Positions 1 to 7,862 of a stretch of 12,548 nucleotides of DNA are shown here, piece by piece. Both the position numbers and the translations under genes were made by a program. This stretch comes from Pirellulaceae bacterium (GTDB lineage Bacteria; Planctomycetota; Planctomycetia; Pirellulales; Pirellulaceae), in the NCBI GenBank assembly GCA_013002105.1, contig JABDKS010000093.1:1-12548 (forward strand). The letters are read 5' to 3'. The notes under the pieces are model-generated. The model was not told the origin of the DNA, did not search any database, and worked only from the letters and a program-made list of their open reading frames with translations. The stretch's first letter is position 1, and each line of letters starts with the position of its first letter.

Positions 1-1
1 C

Positions 2-7
2 TAGAAT
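2..7 (+). promoter_or_regulatory. Candidate -10 element upstream of the VWA gene
   Basis: TAGAAT matches the TATAAT consensus at five of six positions and lies 27 bases before the first possible GTG start of the VWA gene. The -35 region would fall outside the window, so it cannot be judged. Similar TAGAnT hexamers precede the sulfatase and the NTase-HD gene. This is a motif match only. Confidence 0.3.
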
Positions 8-34
8 CGGCTGATCGGATCGACGAAACTCTGA

Positions 35-1360
35 GTGGTGGGGAACACTGTGCGAGTTGCAATTTTGGTAGGCATGACGTTGAGTTTTCTCTCAATGGAG
101 TTGCCAAGGGAAGCCGCGGCGGAGAAACCGTCGAGCAGCAAGTCATCTACATCGCATCAGCGATCGTTCGAACCGGGTTCGTCTCGCCTGGCAAAGATCC
201 TGCTTGGCCGTAACGAGGCGCGTCGTCTGCAGGCCCTGGCTCCGCTGCAACATAATGTGGCTGCCAGGCTCGATGCGATCGACGAACTGATCTACGTGCT
301 GGAGGCTCACGCACAACAGGTTGCCAATGGACGTGAATTGGCACCCAGCACGGTTGAAGTCGTCGAATTGTTGGCCACCATCAACCGTGACCGAGCTCAT
401 CAGGCGCTCATTCACATGCTTGATTGCCCGACGATGGATATCGCGATGGTATGCGCCAACGCGTTGAGCCGCCATCAGCGACACGACGCGATTGATGCGA
501 TCAAGATGCAGGTCGAGCGCCCTGAATGGAAAAACCACTACGGATTCCGTTTGAACTTAGTGCGATCGCTTGCCCGCATGGATCACCCCGACGCCTACGA
601 TTACTTGCGACTAATCCGCAAACGCTCTGACGGGCAACTGCTGTATGAACTGAACAAGTTATTGGATGACGTCACACTGGATGACTTTCGCGGCGATGAC
701 GCTCTGTATCAGGTGTTCAAGCGGGAGATTCGCCCCGAATCGATGTTTCAGGCGGCCAGCTATAGCGAATCCGCATCACGAATGAAACTGCAACGGCAGC
801 AGTACTATGGGATCGATATCAATGCCAAACGACTGATGTTTATCATTGATCACTCCGGCAGCATGCGTGCCCCTGTCTATGGCGGCACACGATTAACTCG
901 TGCAAAACTTGCGTTAATCAGGGCGATCAAAGAATTACCCGAAGACCACGAATTCAGCATCGTGTTTTACGAATCTGCTGTCCGCGTCTGGCGACCGGAG
1001 TTGGTCTACGCCAGCGAAAAGAACAAGACCGCCGCGTACCGATTCATTAACCAGTTAGGTTACGGTGGCAGCACCAATACCTATGGCGCACTGCGCCGTG
1101 CGTTGGAATTTGATGATGATTTGGAAGCCGTTTTCTTACTCAGCGACGGAATCCCAACCAGCGGTCCGATCGTTTCACCGACGAATATCATTCGCGATAT
1201 TGTGCATCGCAACCGGCTTCGTCATCTGACGATCAATACGATTGGCATCTCTCTGAATGCAGCCACTCGTAATTTCCTGCGAACCTTGGCTGATCGTTGC
1301 GACGGTGCTTTTCGCGAAGTCGAAGATCCGGGCCATGTCAACGAGGCAGTTCGTAGATAG
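35..1360 (+). CDS. Exported HEAT-repeat / von Willebrand factor A domain protein
   Basis: A 441-residue protein of unknown specific role, probably an exported metal-dependent protein-binding factor. Residues 6-29 form a signal-peptide-like segment ending in an Ala-Ala-Ala-Glu cleavage region. Residues about 104-214 are helical, with leucine/alanine spacing like two or three HEAT-type repeats. Residues 265-441 are a VWA domain with a complete MIDAS site: DHSGS at 272-276, Thr347 in GGSTN, and Asp371 in LLSDG. VWA domains of this kind bind partners through a divalent metal and usually lack enzyme activity. The start is uncertain: GTG codons at 35, 38 and 50 and an ATG at 74 are all possible. 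GTG 50 has the best ribosome-binding site (GGTGGGG six bases upstream) and leaves a short basic signal-peptide n-region. The 3' end overlaps the convergent membrane-protein gene by 23 bp. No moxR-like ATPase or other Bat operon partner is visible. Confidence 0.85.
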   Translation: MVGNTVRVAILVGMTLSFLSMELPREAAAEKPSSSKSSTSHQRSFEPGSSRLAKILLGRNEARRLQALAPLQHNVAARLDAIDELIYVLEAHAQQVANGRELAPSTVEVVELLATINRDRAHQALIHMLDCPTMDIAMVCANALSRHQRHDAIDAIKMQVERPEWKNHYGFRLNLVRSLARMDHPDAYDYLRLIRKRSDGQLLYELNKLLDDVTLDDFRGDDALYQVFKREIRPESMFQAASYSESASRMKLQRQQYYGIDINAKRLMFIIDHSGSMRAPVYGGTRLTRAKLALIRAIKELPEDHEFSIVFYESAVRVWRPELVYASEKNKTAAYRFINQLGYGGSTNTYGALRRALEFDDDLEAVFLLSDGIPTSGPIVSPTNIIRDIVHRNRLRHLTINTIGISLNAATRNFLRTLADRCDGAFREVEDPGHVNEAVRR

Positions 1361-2921
1361 CGAACGTCGCGTTTGATTCGACACCCACCGGATAGACCTT
1401 TACCAAAGGCAACTGCTGGCCGGTGATTCGGCGGTCAACGATCATGAACCGCACTGAGTATTGTTCGCGGTAGCGCCGCAGTTCGGAATACTTGATTGTC
1501 ACGCGCACGGTGCCGAGACGTTTGGGAAACACGTCGACAAATCGTCGCTGCCATTCTTTTAAGCTTTTTGCATCCTGCGGGACATCCTTCCAATTCACCA
1601 CTTCCGCACGATGCGCATACCATTTAAAGGTTTGCTGATGTCTGGGTGTCAGGAAGATCTCGTCGATTGGAGTCGATCCACGTGCCCATCGACACGCCGA
1701 CTTCCAATCCTCAAATGCCGCACGCTGTTGGGCCGGTGTGGCATCTGTGTGCCAGCCCAGCAATCGATGGCTGGCCGATGGGGGGACTCCCAATCGTGTT
1801 TTTTCCCAACTTGTGTGGACTATCAAAGCACTTGCGACCAGCAGCACAGCGACACCAATCGCCCGCATCGATTGAACGCCGGTGCCGCGATCTCCGATCG
1901 TTAAACGCATCACCAATAGGCCGAACATCAGCGGGACGATCGCATCGGTCAATCGGAACCAGTAGTAACGCAGCAGCTTTGCGGCAAGGTCCGGCAAGTA
2001 CGGAGGTAATAACCCGACCAACAGACCAGCTGACGCGATCGCGACCGATCCAATCGTGAACCATCCGATCCGCCGCCAACGCTGGTCGTCGTCGACCAGG
2101 CGAACCCATTTCCAGAGGACCAACGTTGCAGTAATCAGAACACCGTGCCGAATGAACCAGATGGTTTGAAAATCGGCCGGTAGGAGGTGATGTTTGATGC
2201 GAAAGTACGAATAGATCTTCGCTGCGTCGACGGCGTCCTGCCTTGGAACTCCCATCATCAACCAAAGCGCCGGCACTAATCCCAACAGCGCAATCGCCCC
2301 GCCGACAAACAACTCCTTGGACAACAGCGGCTTCGCGTCTTCGCGGCCCCGCTCGGTGAACAGCCAAACGATTGCCGCCGCGATGACCGACCAACCGCCC
2401 GAGAGCACGTGAAACGCCGACGCGACCCCCAGTAGCGGCCAAACACGCTCCCATCGGCGCTGTGTCAATTCGGCCAGCGCCATCAACACAAAACCGTAGG
2501 CAGGAACCTTGGCTTCGATTCCGCCGACCACCCATTCTCCCGCCAAGTTGCCGTACTGAATCCCCATGATCCACACGATGGCGACCCCAACGCACGCGTA
2601 CGGAACAGACATCAAATTGGCGGACAGTCGCTGCAACCCAACTGCCAATGCCAACCATCCGATAACGCGGCCGATCCATGCGGTCGCGGCAAGCGATACA
2701 AACTTGGTGGGCCACCCGAGTAGTACATAAAACGTCGTGTGGGCTTTTCCCGATGCGGCGAATAAATCGTTTTGGCACCACGTTGGATCCCAAAAATTCT
2801 TTGCCTTGACCAAATAATGAGCTTCGTTGACCATTGGGGCCAGGTCGCCGGCATAGACAAAGAACACAGCCATCAGCAACGTGACTTCGCCGATGGTTCG
2901 CCATTGCTCGCGATTCAACAT
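1338..2921 (-). CDS. Polytopic membrane protein, possibly GT-C-like (DUF6798-type)
   Basis: A 527-residue integral membrane protein with roughly ten hydrophobic helices between residues 10 and 370 (for example 10-30, 105-127, 138-153, 160-188, 205-224, 285-308, 328-342, 353-370) and a soluble C-terminal part of about 150 residues. The first external loop carries NEAHYL and WCQNDLF, and a later conserved-looking block is [10 protein letters not shown] around 410-418. This arrangement resembles the planctomycete membrane family labelled DUF6798 and, more distantly, GT-C lipid-linked sugar transferases, whose acidic residues sit in the first loop. I cannot assign a substrate. I chose the ATG at 2921 because it overlaps the pdxA stop codon region by 7 bp, which implies translational coupling. 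The reading frame stays open 20 codons further upstream, but that would lie entirely inside pdxA. The gene ends inside the 3' end of the convergent VWA gene. Confidence 0.8.
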   Translation of the reverse strand: MLNREQWRTIGEVTLLMAVFFVYAGDLAPMVNEAHYLVKAKNFWDPTWCQNDLFAASGKAHTTFYVLLGWPTKFVSLAATAWIGRVIGWLALAVGLQRLSANLMSVPYACVGVAIVWIMGIQYGNLAGEWVVGGIEAKVPAYGFVLMALAELTQRRWERVWPLLGVASAFHVLSGGWSVIAAAIVWLFTERGREDAKPLLSKELFVGGAIALLGLVPALWLMMGVPRQDAVDAAKIYSYFRIKHHLLPADFQTIWFIRHGVLITATLVLWKWVRLVDDDQRWRRIGWFTIGSVAIASAGLLVGLLPPYLPDLAAKLLRYYWFRLTDAIVPLMFGLLVMRLTIGDRGTGVQSMRAIGVAVLLVASALIVHTSWEKTRLGVPPSASHRLLGWHTDATPAQQRAAFEDWKSACRWARGSTPIDEIFLTPRHQQTFKWYAHRAEVVNWKDVPQDAKSLKEWQRRFVDVFPKRLGTVRVTIKYSELRRYREQYSVRFMIVDRRITGQQLPLVKVYPVGVESNATFAIYELPR

Positions 2922-3913
2922 AGATCGACCGCCATCGTGATCGCAGCGAGCATACTTTGATGATTGGCTTTTCCCTGCCAAGCTAGATCAAGTGCTGTGC
3001 CATGATCAACACTCGTGCGAACGATTGGCAACCCGAGCGTGACGTTCACCGCGTCGTCGAACGACAGCGCCTTGAGTGGAATCAGTCCTTGATCGTGGTA
3101 CATGCAAACATACACGTCCGTGCGTTGCCGGATCGCTGGCGTGAACGCGGTATCCGGCGGCAGCGGGCCGGTGACCTGCAGTCCCGACTGTCGGGCTTGT
3201 TCGATCGCCGGCACAATCAAGTTGGTTTCTTCGCCGTGGCTGAACAAACCATTTTCGCCCGCATGTGGGTTCAGGCCACATACTGTAATGCGTGCAGGCC
3301 GACCCAAACGTCGCGACAACGCAGCGCCACCTAAACGGATCGCTCGCAAAATCAGCTGGGTACTCAGTGTGGATGAAACGTCTGCCAAAGGAATATGGAT
3401 CGTTGCCAGAACACACGAGATCGTTTCACTGGTCAACATCATGCAGAAATCGGTCGTGCCAGTTCGATCCGCCAGTAGTTCGGTATGGCCGGGGAATTCG
3501 ATTCCTGCTGCATTCCACGCGTGCTTGTGGATCGGGCCGGTAACAATGGCGTCGATGTCATGACGCAGTGCAGCGGTGATAGCGAAATCGACGGCATCAA
3601 ACGAGGCTTGGCCGGTCGCTTTGTCGACGTGTCCGGGTCGCACGTCTTGCCGAGCCAGATTTCCCACATCCACCAATGCAGACTCAGTGCGCTCGGACAC
3701 CGACTCCAGCGGGATTGTCTTGGGGCATGGGACCCCTAATCGCTCCGCAATCGCCGCGACGACCGCTTGGGGGCCGAAAACCAGTGGAACGCAGCGTCGC
3801 CGGATTTCGTCCAAACCAGCACATTGGAGGGCCAATTCGGGGCCCACGCCCGCCGCATCACCCACAGTGATCGCGATTCGGGGGAGTCGGTCGGCCGGCC
3901 GTTTTTTGGACAT
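2915..3913 (-). CDS. pdxA: 4-hydroxythreonine-4-phosphate dehydrogenase (PdxA)
   Basis: A 332-residue cytoplasmic enzyme of the usual PdxA length. It oxidises 4-phosphohydroxy-L-threonine with NAD(P) to an unstable ketoacid that decarboxylates to 3-amino-2-oxopropyl phosphate, the partner of deoxyxylulose phosphate in PdxJ-dependent pyridoxine phosphate synthesis. Family hallmarks are all present: an N-terminal GDAAGVGPE block (17-25, a variant of GDPAGIGPE), TGPIHK at 125-130, the metal-binding histidines His143 in PGHTE, His217 in NPHAGE and His273 in YHDQG, and the C-terminal [18 protein letters not shown] block. The ATG at 3913 has only a weak AGAG upstream. It is first in a two-gene minus-strand unit, with the membrane-protein start codon overlapping its end. 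No pdxJ is in the window. The proline missing from GDPAG is the only oddity. Function is confident. Confidence 0.97.
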   Translation of the reverse strand: MSKKRPADRLPRIAITVGDAAGVGPELALQCAGLDEIRRRCVPLVFGPQAVVAAIAERLGVPCPKTIPLESVSERTESALVDVGNLARQDVRPGHVDKATGQASFDAVDFAITAALRHDIDAIVTGPIHKHAWNAAGIEFPGHTELLADRTGTTDFCMMLTSETISCVLATIHIPLADVSSTLSTQLILRAIRLGGAALSRRLGRPARITVCGLNPHAGENGLFSHGEETNLIVPAIEQARQSGLQVTGPLPPDTAFTPAIRQRTDVYVCMYHDQGLIPLKALSFDDAVNVTLGLPIVRTSVDHGTALDLAWQGKANHQSMLAAITMAVDLC

Positions 3914-3945
3914 TGCTCTGGCACTGAGCGGTAAGATTGAGTGTG

Positions 3946-3951
3946 ATGATA
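3946..3951 (-). promoter_or_regulatory. Candidate -10 element upstream of pdxA
   Basis: On the minus strand this reads TATCAT, five of six matches to TATAAT, 32 bases before the pdxA start codon. No good -35 hexamer is found 16 to 18 bases further upstream, so support is weak. Confidence 0.22.
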
Positions 3952-3963
3952 GAGGTCCAGCTT

Positions 3964-3979
3964 AACGGATCGAACCGTT
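3964..3979. repeat. Small inverted repeat in the pdxA / C25 peptidase intergenic region
   Basis: AACGG and CCGTT are perfect 5-bp arms separated by six bases and followed on the plus strand by two more T residues and AG. The hairpin sits in the 208-bp divergent region between pdxA and the peptidase gene. It could be an operator-like palindrome or chance. It is too short to call a terminator, and no plus-strand gene ends just before it. The rest of 3914-4121 shows no convincing ORF. Confidence 0.2.
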
Positions 3980-4121
3980 TTAGAAATCGCCCTCGATCGG
4001 GCCAACGTCTCGCGGTGGCGACGATCGATCCAGGGCACCATCGGACCCAATGATGATGTGATGCTTATCGGACTCGCCCATCCTCTGCAAGAGTCGAGAA
4101 CTGACCGAATTGACCAACGCC

Positions 4122-5657
4122 ATGAATCCACGAACGATCGGAACTCTGCTTCTCCTCTGCGCCGCGACCCTTGGTTCAAGCGTACCGGTGTCGGCAGCCG
4201 ACGTGATCGCCGTGTGTCCGGAAAAATTTCGCGAGTCGCTCCAACCTTGGCTGCTTCACCGCCGCAGCGAGGGTATTGAAGTCGCGGTTGTGGATTCGAC
4301 GCCCGACGCGCAGAGTCTTAGCGAAGCAATCGGCGGACAATCCAACGATCAAACGAAGTACGTGGTCTTGGTGGGCGATGCACCGGTGATCGGCAATCGT
4401 GGTGATAAAACCCGTCAGGTGCCATCGCATTATCTAAAAACCACCGTCACATCCAACTGGGGATCGACGCCAACGCTGGCTTCGGACTTGCCATTTGGCG
4501 ACTTCAATGGTGATCAGGTCCCTGACGCTGTCGTCGGCCGACTGCCCGTGCAACGCGCCGGCGAACTGGATCAATTGATTCAGCGGATCATCGCATACGA
4601 GCAAAGTGACGATTTCGGCCTCTGGCGAAGTCAAGTGCAGCTGATCGGCGGTATCGGTGGTTTCGGGGCAATGGCCGACGCCGCCATTGAATCGGTGACG
4701 CGTACTGTCGTTACCAGCGTGTTGCCGACCGAGACGAAGACATCGGTTGCCTATGCCAGTCCCGGACATCTGTTCTACCCCAAAGGTGAATCGTTTACCG
4801 ACGCGATCGTTGATCAATACGCTCAGGGTTCACGCTTTTGGGTCTACGCGGGGCACGGACGTGTGACCGCCTTGGATCGTGTTCCGCAAACTCGTGACGG
4901 TGTGCCCGTCTTGGATCACCAAAGCATCTCTCGATTGTCTCGTCCAGCCAAATCAGCTCCCATCGCGTTGATGTTGGCTTGCTACACCGGCGCGATTGAT
5001 GCGGCAGATGACTCACTGGGCGAGCGAATGATGTTGTTTGACGGCGGACCGATCGCAGTGTTCGCGGGCAGTCGCGTGACGATGCCCTACGGTAATACGA
5101 CCGCAGCCGTCGGTTTGATCAAAGGTGTCTATGAAGAAAAGCTGCCGCGTTTGGGCGATGCGTGGCTGAGCGCATTGAAACAAATGCATGCCGATGATCC
5201 CAACGACAAATCGACCTCGCGAATGATGATCGATGCGTTGGCGACGATGGTCAGCCCCGCAGGCACCAAGTTGGTGGACGAGCGACATGAACACATGGGC
5301 TTGTACAATCTGTTTGGCGATCCGCTGTTGCGATTGCATCCTCCCGAGAACGCCGAATTGAACGTCGCTACCGGATTCGCACCGGGACAGCCGATCGTCG
5401 TTGATGTCCATAGCCCCATCGACGGGGAATTGACCGTCTCGATTGATCGCCCGCTGGGCGCGATCACCAGCGGCGATCCCAACGCGACAACGGTGGCACA
5501 GCTGGTCCTGCCGATCAAAGCGGGCGGGAAAGCAAGTCCCCAATTTTTGTTGCCAGACGACGTCGTTGGCCCGCTGTTGGTGCGTGCGAACATCGCAGGC
5601 GAAACGACTTGGGCAACTGGATCGGCCAAGACACGCGTGCGGCAGCCGCGGAAATAG
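4122..5657 (+). CDS. Exported C25-family (gingipain-like) cysteine peptidase
   Basis: A 511-residue secreted protein. Residues 1-25 are a signal peptide with a long leucine-rich core and a VSA-AD cleavage site. The mature protein follows the C25 layout: an N-terminal alpha/beta part with YVVLVGDAP, then FGDFNGDQVPD (125-135, with D127, N129, D131 and D135 spaced like a calcium loop), VVGRLPV, and the catalytic His/Cys pair His245 in VYAGHG and Cys287 in LMLACYTGAID. NLFGDPLLRLHP marks the usual end of the catalytic domain. The last ~100 residues are beta-rich, like the Ig-like domain that follows the gingipain catalytic domain. Family members cut proteins outside the cell; cleavage specificity cannot be read here. 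I chose ATG 4122 over an in-frame TTG at 4110 because it gives a normal signal peptide. There is no clear Shine-Dalgarno site. It lacks a Bacteroidota-type sorting domain at the C-terminus. Confidence 0.87.
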   Translation: MNPRTIGTLLLLCAATLGSSVPVSAADVIAVCPEKFRESLQPWLLHRRSEGIEVAVVDSTPDAQSLSEAIGGQSNDQTKYVVLVGDAPVIGNRGDKTRQVPSHYLKTTVTSNWGSTPTLASDLPFGDFNGDQVPDAVVGRLPVQRAGELDQLIQRIIAYEQSDDFGLWRSQVQLIGGIGGFGAMADAAIESVTRTVVTSVLPTETKTSVAYASPGHLFYPKGESFTDAIVDQYAQGSRFWVYAGHGRVTALDRVPQTRDGVPVLDHQSISRLSRPAKSAPIALMLACYTGAIDAADDSLGERMMLFDGGPIAVFAGSRVTMPYGNTTAAVGLIKGVYEEKLPRLGDAWLSALKQMHADDPNDKSTSRMMIDALATMVSPAGTKLVDERHEHMGLYNLFGDPLLRLHPPENAELNVATGFAPGQPIVVDVHSPIDGELTVSIDRPLGAITSGDPNATTVAQLVLPIKAGGKASPQFLLPDDVVGPLLVRANIAGETTWATGSAKTRVRQPRK

Positions 5658-5756
5658 CGTGGCACCTTGGTGCGCGCGAGTCATCGGAGCATCCCGATCG
5701 CAGCATGCTGGAACTGCGCGATTCGTTTCAATCGCATCCAGCGGTCGTCATTGGGT

Positions 5757-5762
5757 TAGAGT
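5757..5762 (+). promoter_or_regulatory. Candidate -10 element upstream of the sulfatase gene
   Basis: TAGAGT, preceded by GGGT, lies 44 bases before the sulfatase ATG in the 149-bp gap after the peptidase gene. It matches TATAAT at four of six positions. There is no recognisable -35 at 17 bases, so this is only a candidate, supported mainly by the similar TAGAnT words before other genes in the window. Confidence 0.22.
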
Positions 5763-5806
5763 ATGGGTCGTCACCTGATCTCTCATGTTCGCTCCCGAGA
5801 CGTCTT

Positions 5807-7285
5807 ATGAATCGACTTTTGATTGTTCTTTGTTTTTGTTTGTCCCCGGGCGTCTTGGCGGAGGCGGCCGACAACCGGCCGCCGAACGTCGTCGTGATTT
5901 TCATCGACGACATGGGTTACGCCGACATCAATCCGTTTGGCGACACCAAATACCCCACGCCGAATTTGGATCGGATGGCTGACGAAGGACGTAGGTTCAC
6001 CGATTTTGTCGTGTCGTCAGCCGTTTGCAGCGCGTCAAGATCGGCCCTCCTGACCGGCTGTTACCACCGACGAATTGGATTTGCCGGCGCCCTGGGACCC
6101 AAGGCCGATGTGGGAATCAATCCCAGCGAAACAACGCTTGGAGAAATCTGTAAGTCCAAGGGGTACGCCACCGCCGCGTTTGGAAAATGGCACCTGGGAC
6201 ATCATCCAAAATTTTTGCCTGCCAACCACGGTTTCGACCATTACTACGGCATTCCGTACAGCAACGACATGTGGCCGTTGCATCCTAATTCGATCGAAAA
6301 ACGCAAGAAGGATCCACAAGCGTCGATCCCTTGGGCCGAATTGCCGATGATCGAGAACACGACAATCGTCAACCCGAGCGTGCAGCCGGATGATCAACGG
6401 CAAATGACCAAACAGTTCACCGAGCGATCCGTGAAGTTCATCCACGAGAACGCCGATCAACCGTTCTTTCTTTACTTGCCTCACCCGATGGTACACGTGC
6501 CACTTTATGCCTCGGACGATTTTGAGGGCAAAAGTGGACAGGGAATCTTTGGTGATGTCGTCATGGAAATCGATTGGTCGGTGGGCGAGATCCTGAAAGC
6601 GGTCAAGCAGATTGGGCAAGATGAAAACACATTGGTCGTTTTCACAAGTGACAACGGCCCTTGGCTTTCGTATGGCACGCACAGTGGCAAAGCAACGCCC
6701 CTGCGTGAGGGCAAAGGGACGATGTTCGAAGGCGGTTATCGTGAACCGACAATTATGTGGTGGAAGGGAAAAATCCCAGCGGGCACGACATGTGACACGC
6801 TCTGCAGCACCATCGACATCCTGCCGACGGTCGCCGCGATGATCGGGGCCGATCTGCCCGAGAACAAAATCGATGGTCATGACATTCGACCACTCATGTT
6901 CGCAGAATCCGAAGCAGTCACTCCGCATGATGCGTTTTACTGTTACTACAAAAGTGGCGAACTACAGGCGGTCCGCAACGAGCGTTTCAAGTTGATGTTC
7001 AAACATAAGTATCGAACACTTGACGGCGCCGTCGGACGCGACGATGGGTTGCCCATCAATTACAAAACAGCCGAGATCGGTCCGGCGCTATTTGATTTGG
7101 ACAAGGACGTCTCCGAAACCACGAATGTGTACGACAAGTTTCCGGATGTTGTGAAAGAACTGCAAGCCGCTGCCGAGCGGGCACGCGACGATCTGGGTGA
7201 CAAGTTGACCAAACGAAGTGGCAGTGGTACCCGACCGATCGGTAGACTGGAAAAAGGCGACGAGAAGTTGCCGCTGGTTTGGTAG
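5807..7285 (+). CDS. Exported arylsulfatase-family sulfatase
   Basis: A 492-residue type I sulfatase that hydrolyses sulfate esters, probably on polysaccharides or glycans in the periplasm or outside the cell. Residues 1-21 form a signal peptide (MNRLLIVLCFCL core, LAEA cleavage region). The formylglycine motif is CSASR at 74-78, so Cys74 would be converted to formylglycine. Metal and catalytic residues visible are Asp34-Asp35 in FIDDMGYAD, Lys127 and His129 in FGKWHLG, Asp282-Asn283 in TSDNGPW, and the HSGKATPLREGK segment that carries the second lysine. LFDLDKDVSE near the C-terminus is typical. Substrate class cannot be decided without a SulfAtlas comparison. I chose ATG 5807 because the frame upstream (open to 5609) does not look coding and this start exactly precedes the signal peptide. 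The deaminase gene starts 7 bp after the stop, suggesting a shared message. Confidence 0.93.
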   Translation: MNRLLIVLCFCLSPGVLAEAADNRPPNVVVIFIDDMGYADINPFGDTKYPTPNLDRMADEGRRFTDFVVSSAVCSASRSALLTGCYHRRIGFAGALGPKADVGINPSETTLGEICKSKGYATAAFGKWHLGHHPKFLPANHGFDHYYGIPYSNDMWPLHPNSIEKRKKDPQASIPWAELPMIENTTIVNPSVQPDDQRQMTKQFTERSVKFIHENADQPFFLYLPHPMVHVPLYASDDFEGKSGQGIFGDVVMEIDWSVGEILKAVKQIGQDENTLVVFTSDNGPWLSYGTHSGKATPLREGKGTMFEGGYREPTIMWWKGKIPAGTTCDTLCSTIDILPTVAAMIGADLPENKIDGHDIRPLMFAESEAVTPHDAFYCYYKSGELQAVRNERFKLMFKHKYRTLDGAVGRDDGLPINYKTAEIGPALFDLDKDVSETTNVYDKFPDVVKELQAAAERARDDLGDKLTKRSGSGTRPIGRLEKGDEKLPLVW

Positions 7286-7292
7286 GAAGAAA

Positions 7293-7730
7293 ATGGACCC
7301 GTTTTTACAAGCTGCGATTGACGAAGCCCACGCCGGTCGTGCCGAAGGAGGGATTCCGATCGGTTCAGTTTTGGTGTTGGAGGACCGTATCGTCGGACGC
7401 GGACACAACCGACGCGTTCAAAACGGTGATCCCATTTTGCATGCGGAAATGGACGCTTTGCGATCCGCTGGCCGGTTGACCGCTGCGGAGTATCAGAAAT
7501 CGACGCTTTATTCGACGCTGTCGCCCTGTGACATGTGCAGCGGCGCAGCATTGCTTTACAAAATCCCTCGCCTGGTCATCGGCGAGAATCGCACGTTCCA
7601 AGGCCCCGAAGAATACGTCCGATCTCGAGGCGTTGATCTGACGATTATCAACGACCAGCAATGCATCGAATTGATGCGGCAGTTCGTTACCGAGCATCCC
7701 GAACTGTGGAACGAAGACATTGGAGTTTAG
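7293..7730 (+). CDS. Cytosine deaminase of the yeast Fcy1 type (nucleoside/cytosine deaminase fold)
   Basis: A 145-residue zinc enzyme predicted to deaminate cytosine to uracil in pyrimidine salvage. It carries HAE (50-52, zinc His50 and catalytic Glu52) and SPCDMC (77-82, zinc Cys79 and Cys82). Other stretches closely follow Saccharomyces Fcy1 as I remember it: GRGHN near 35-39, TTLSPCDMC-like context, a downstream IP-x-x-V-x-GEN block (91-99), a C-terminal tail ending W-x-EDIG (139-144) whose Asp contacts the base in the yeast enzyme, and nearly the same length. This favours cytosine deaminase over tRNA adenosine deaminase TadA or guanine deaminase. It is unrelated to bacterial CodA, so I give no symbol. 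The ATG at 7293 has an AGGA Shine-Dalgarno site that overlaps the sulfatase stop codon, deciding the start. Guanine or nucleoside deaminase activity remains an alternative. Confidence 0.9.
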   Translation: MDPFLQAAIDEAHAGRAEGGIPIGSVLVLEDRIVGRGHNRRVQNGDPILHAEMDALRSAGRLTAAEYQKSTLYSTLSPCDMCSGAALLYKIPRLVIGENRTFQGPEEYVRSRGVDLTIINDQQCIELMRQFVTEHPELWNEDIGV

Positions 7731-7758
7731 GCCGCCAACTCAGTCCGGGGCATTTCTC

Positions 7759-7798
7759 TTGACATTGTGACGTGATTGGCAAACACTAAGGCTAGATT
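7759..7798 (+). promoter_or_regulatory. Candidate promoter upstream of the NTase-HD gene
   Basis: A perfect TTGACA (7759-7764) occurs in the 132-bp gap after the deaminase gene. At 17-bp spacing the -10 would be AACACT, a poor match. A better -10-like word, TAGATT (7793-7798), lies too far away to pair with this -35. Either element may matter, so this supports a new transcription unit here only weakly. Confidence 0.25.
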
Positions 7799-7862
7799 CC
7801 TCGCATCGACTTTCCGATGCGCCCTTTCTCGTATGTCGGGTTCGCTACGTCGAACCTCGTTC

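Noticed and set aside
1711..2904. 397-codon open frame on the minus strand, out of frame with the membrane-protein gene
   Set aside because: Its product is rich in Arg, Gly and Cys, with no domain or hydrophobic pattern, while the overlapping frame gives a coherent ten-helix membrane protein.
3914..4121. Possible short genes in the pdxA / C25 peptidase gap
   Set aside because: The open frames through it are continuations of antisense or out-of-frame reading with no start signal or protein-like composition.
5662..5673. GCAC-CTTG-GTGC hairpin just after the C25 peptidase stop
   Set aside because: Only four base pairs and no T-run follows, so a terminator call is not supported.
5013..5684. 223-codon open frame antisense to the C25 peptidase gene
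   Set aside because: Rich in Arg, His and Gln with no recognisable motif; it is the complement of a well-supported gene.
6035..6928. 297-codon open frame antisense to the sulfatase gene
   Set aside because: Long antisense frames are expected opposite a codon-biased gene; the sulfatase frame carries every catalytic motif and the antisense product has none.
7293..7730. TadA (tRNA adenosine deaminase) as the identity of the deaminase
   Set aside because: The GEN block and W-x-EDIG tail fit yeast-type cytosine deaminase, and TadA-specific segments are absent.
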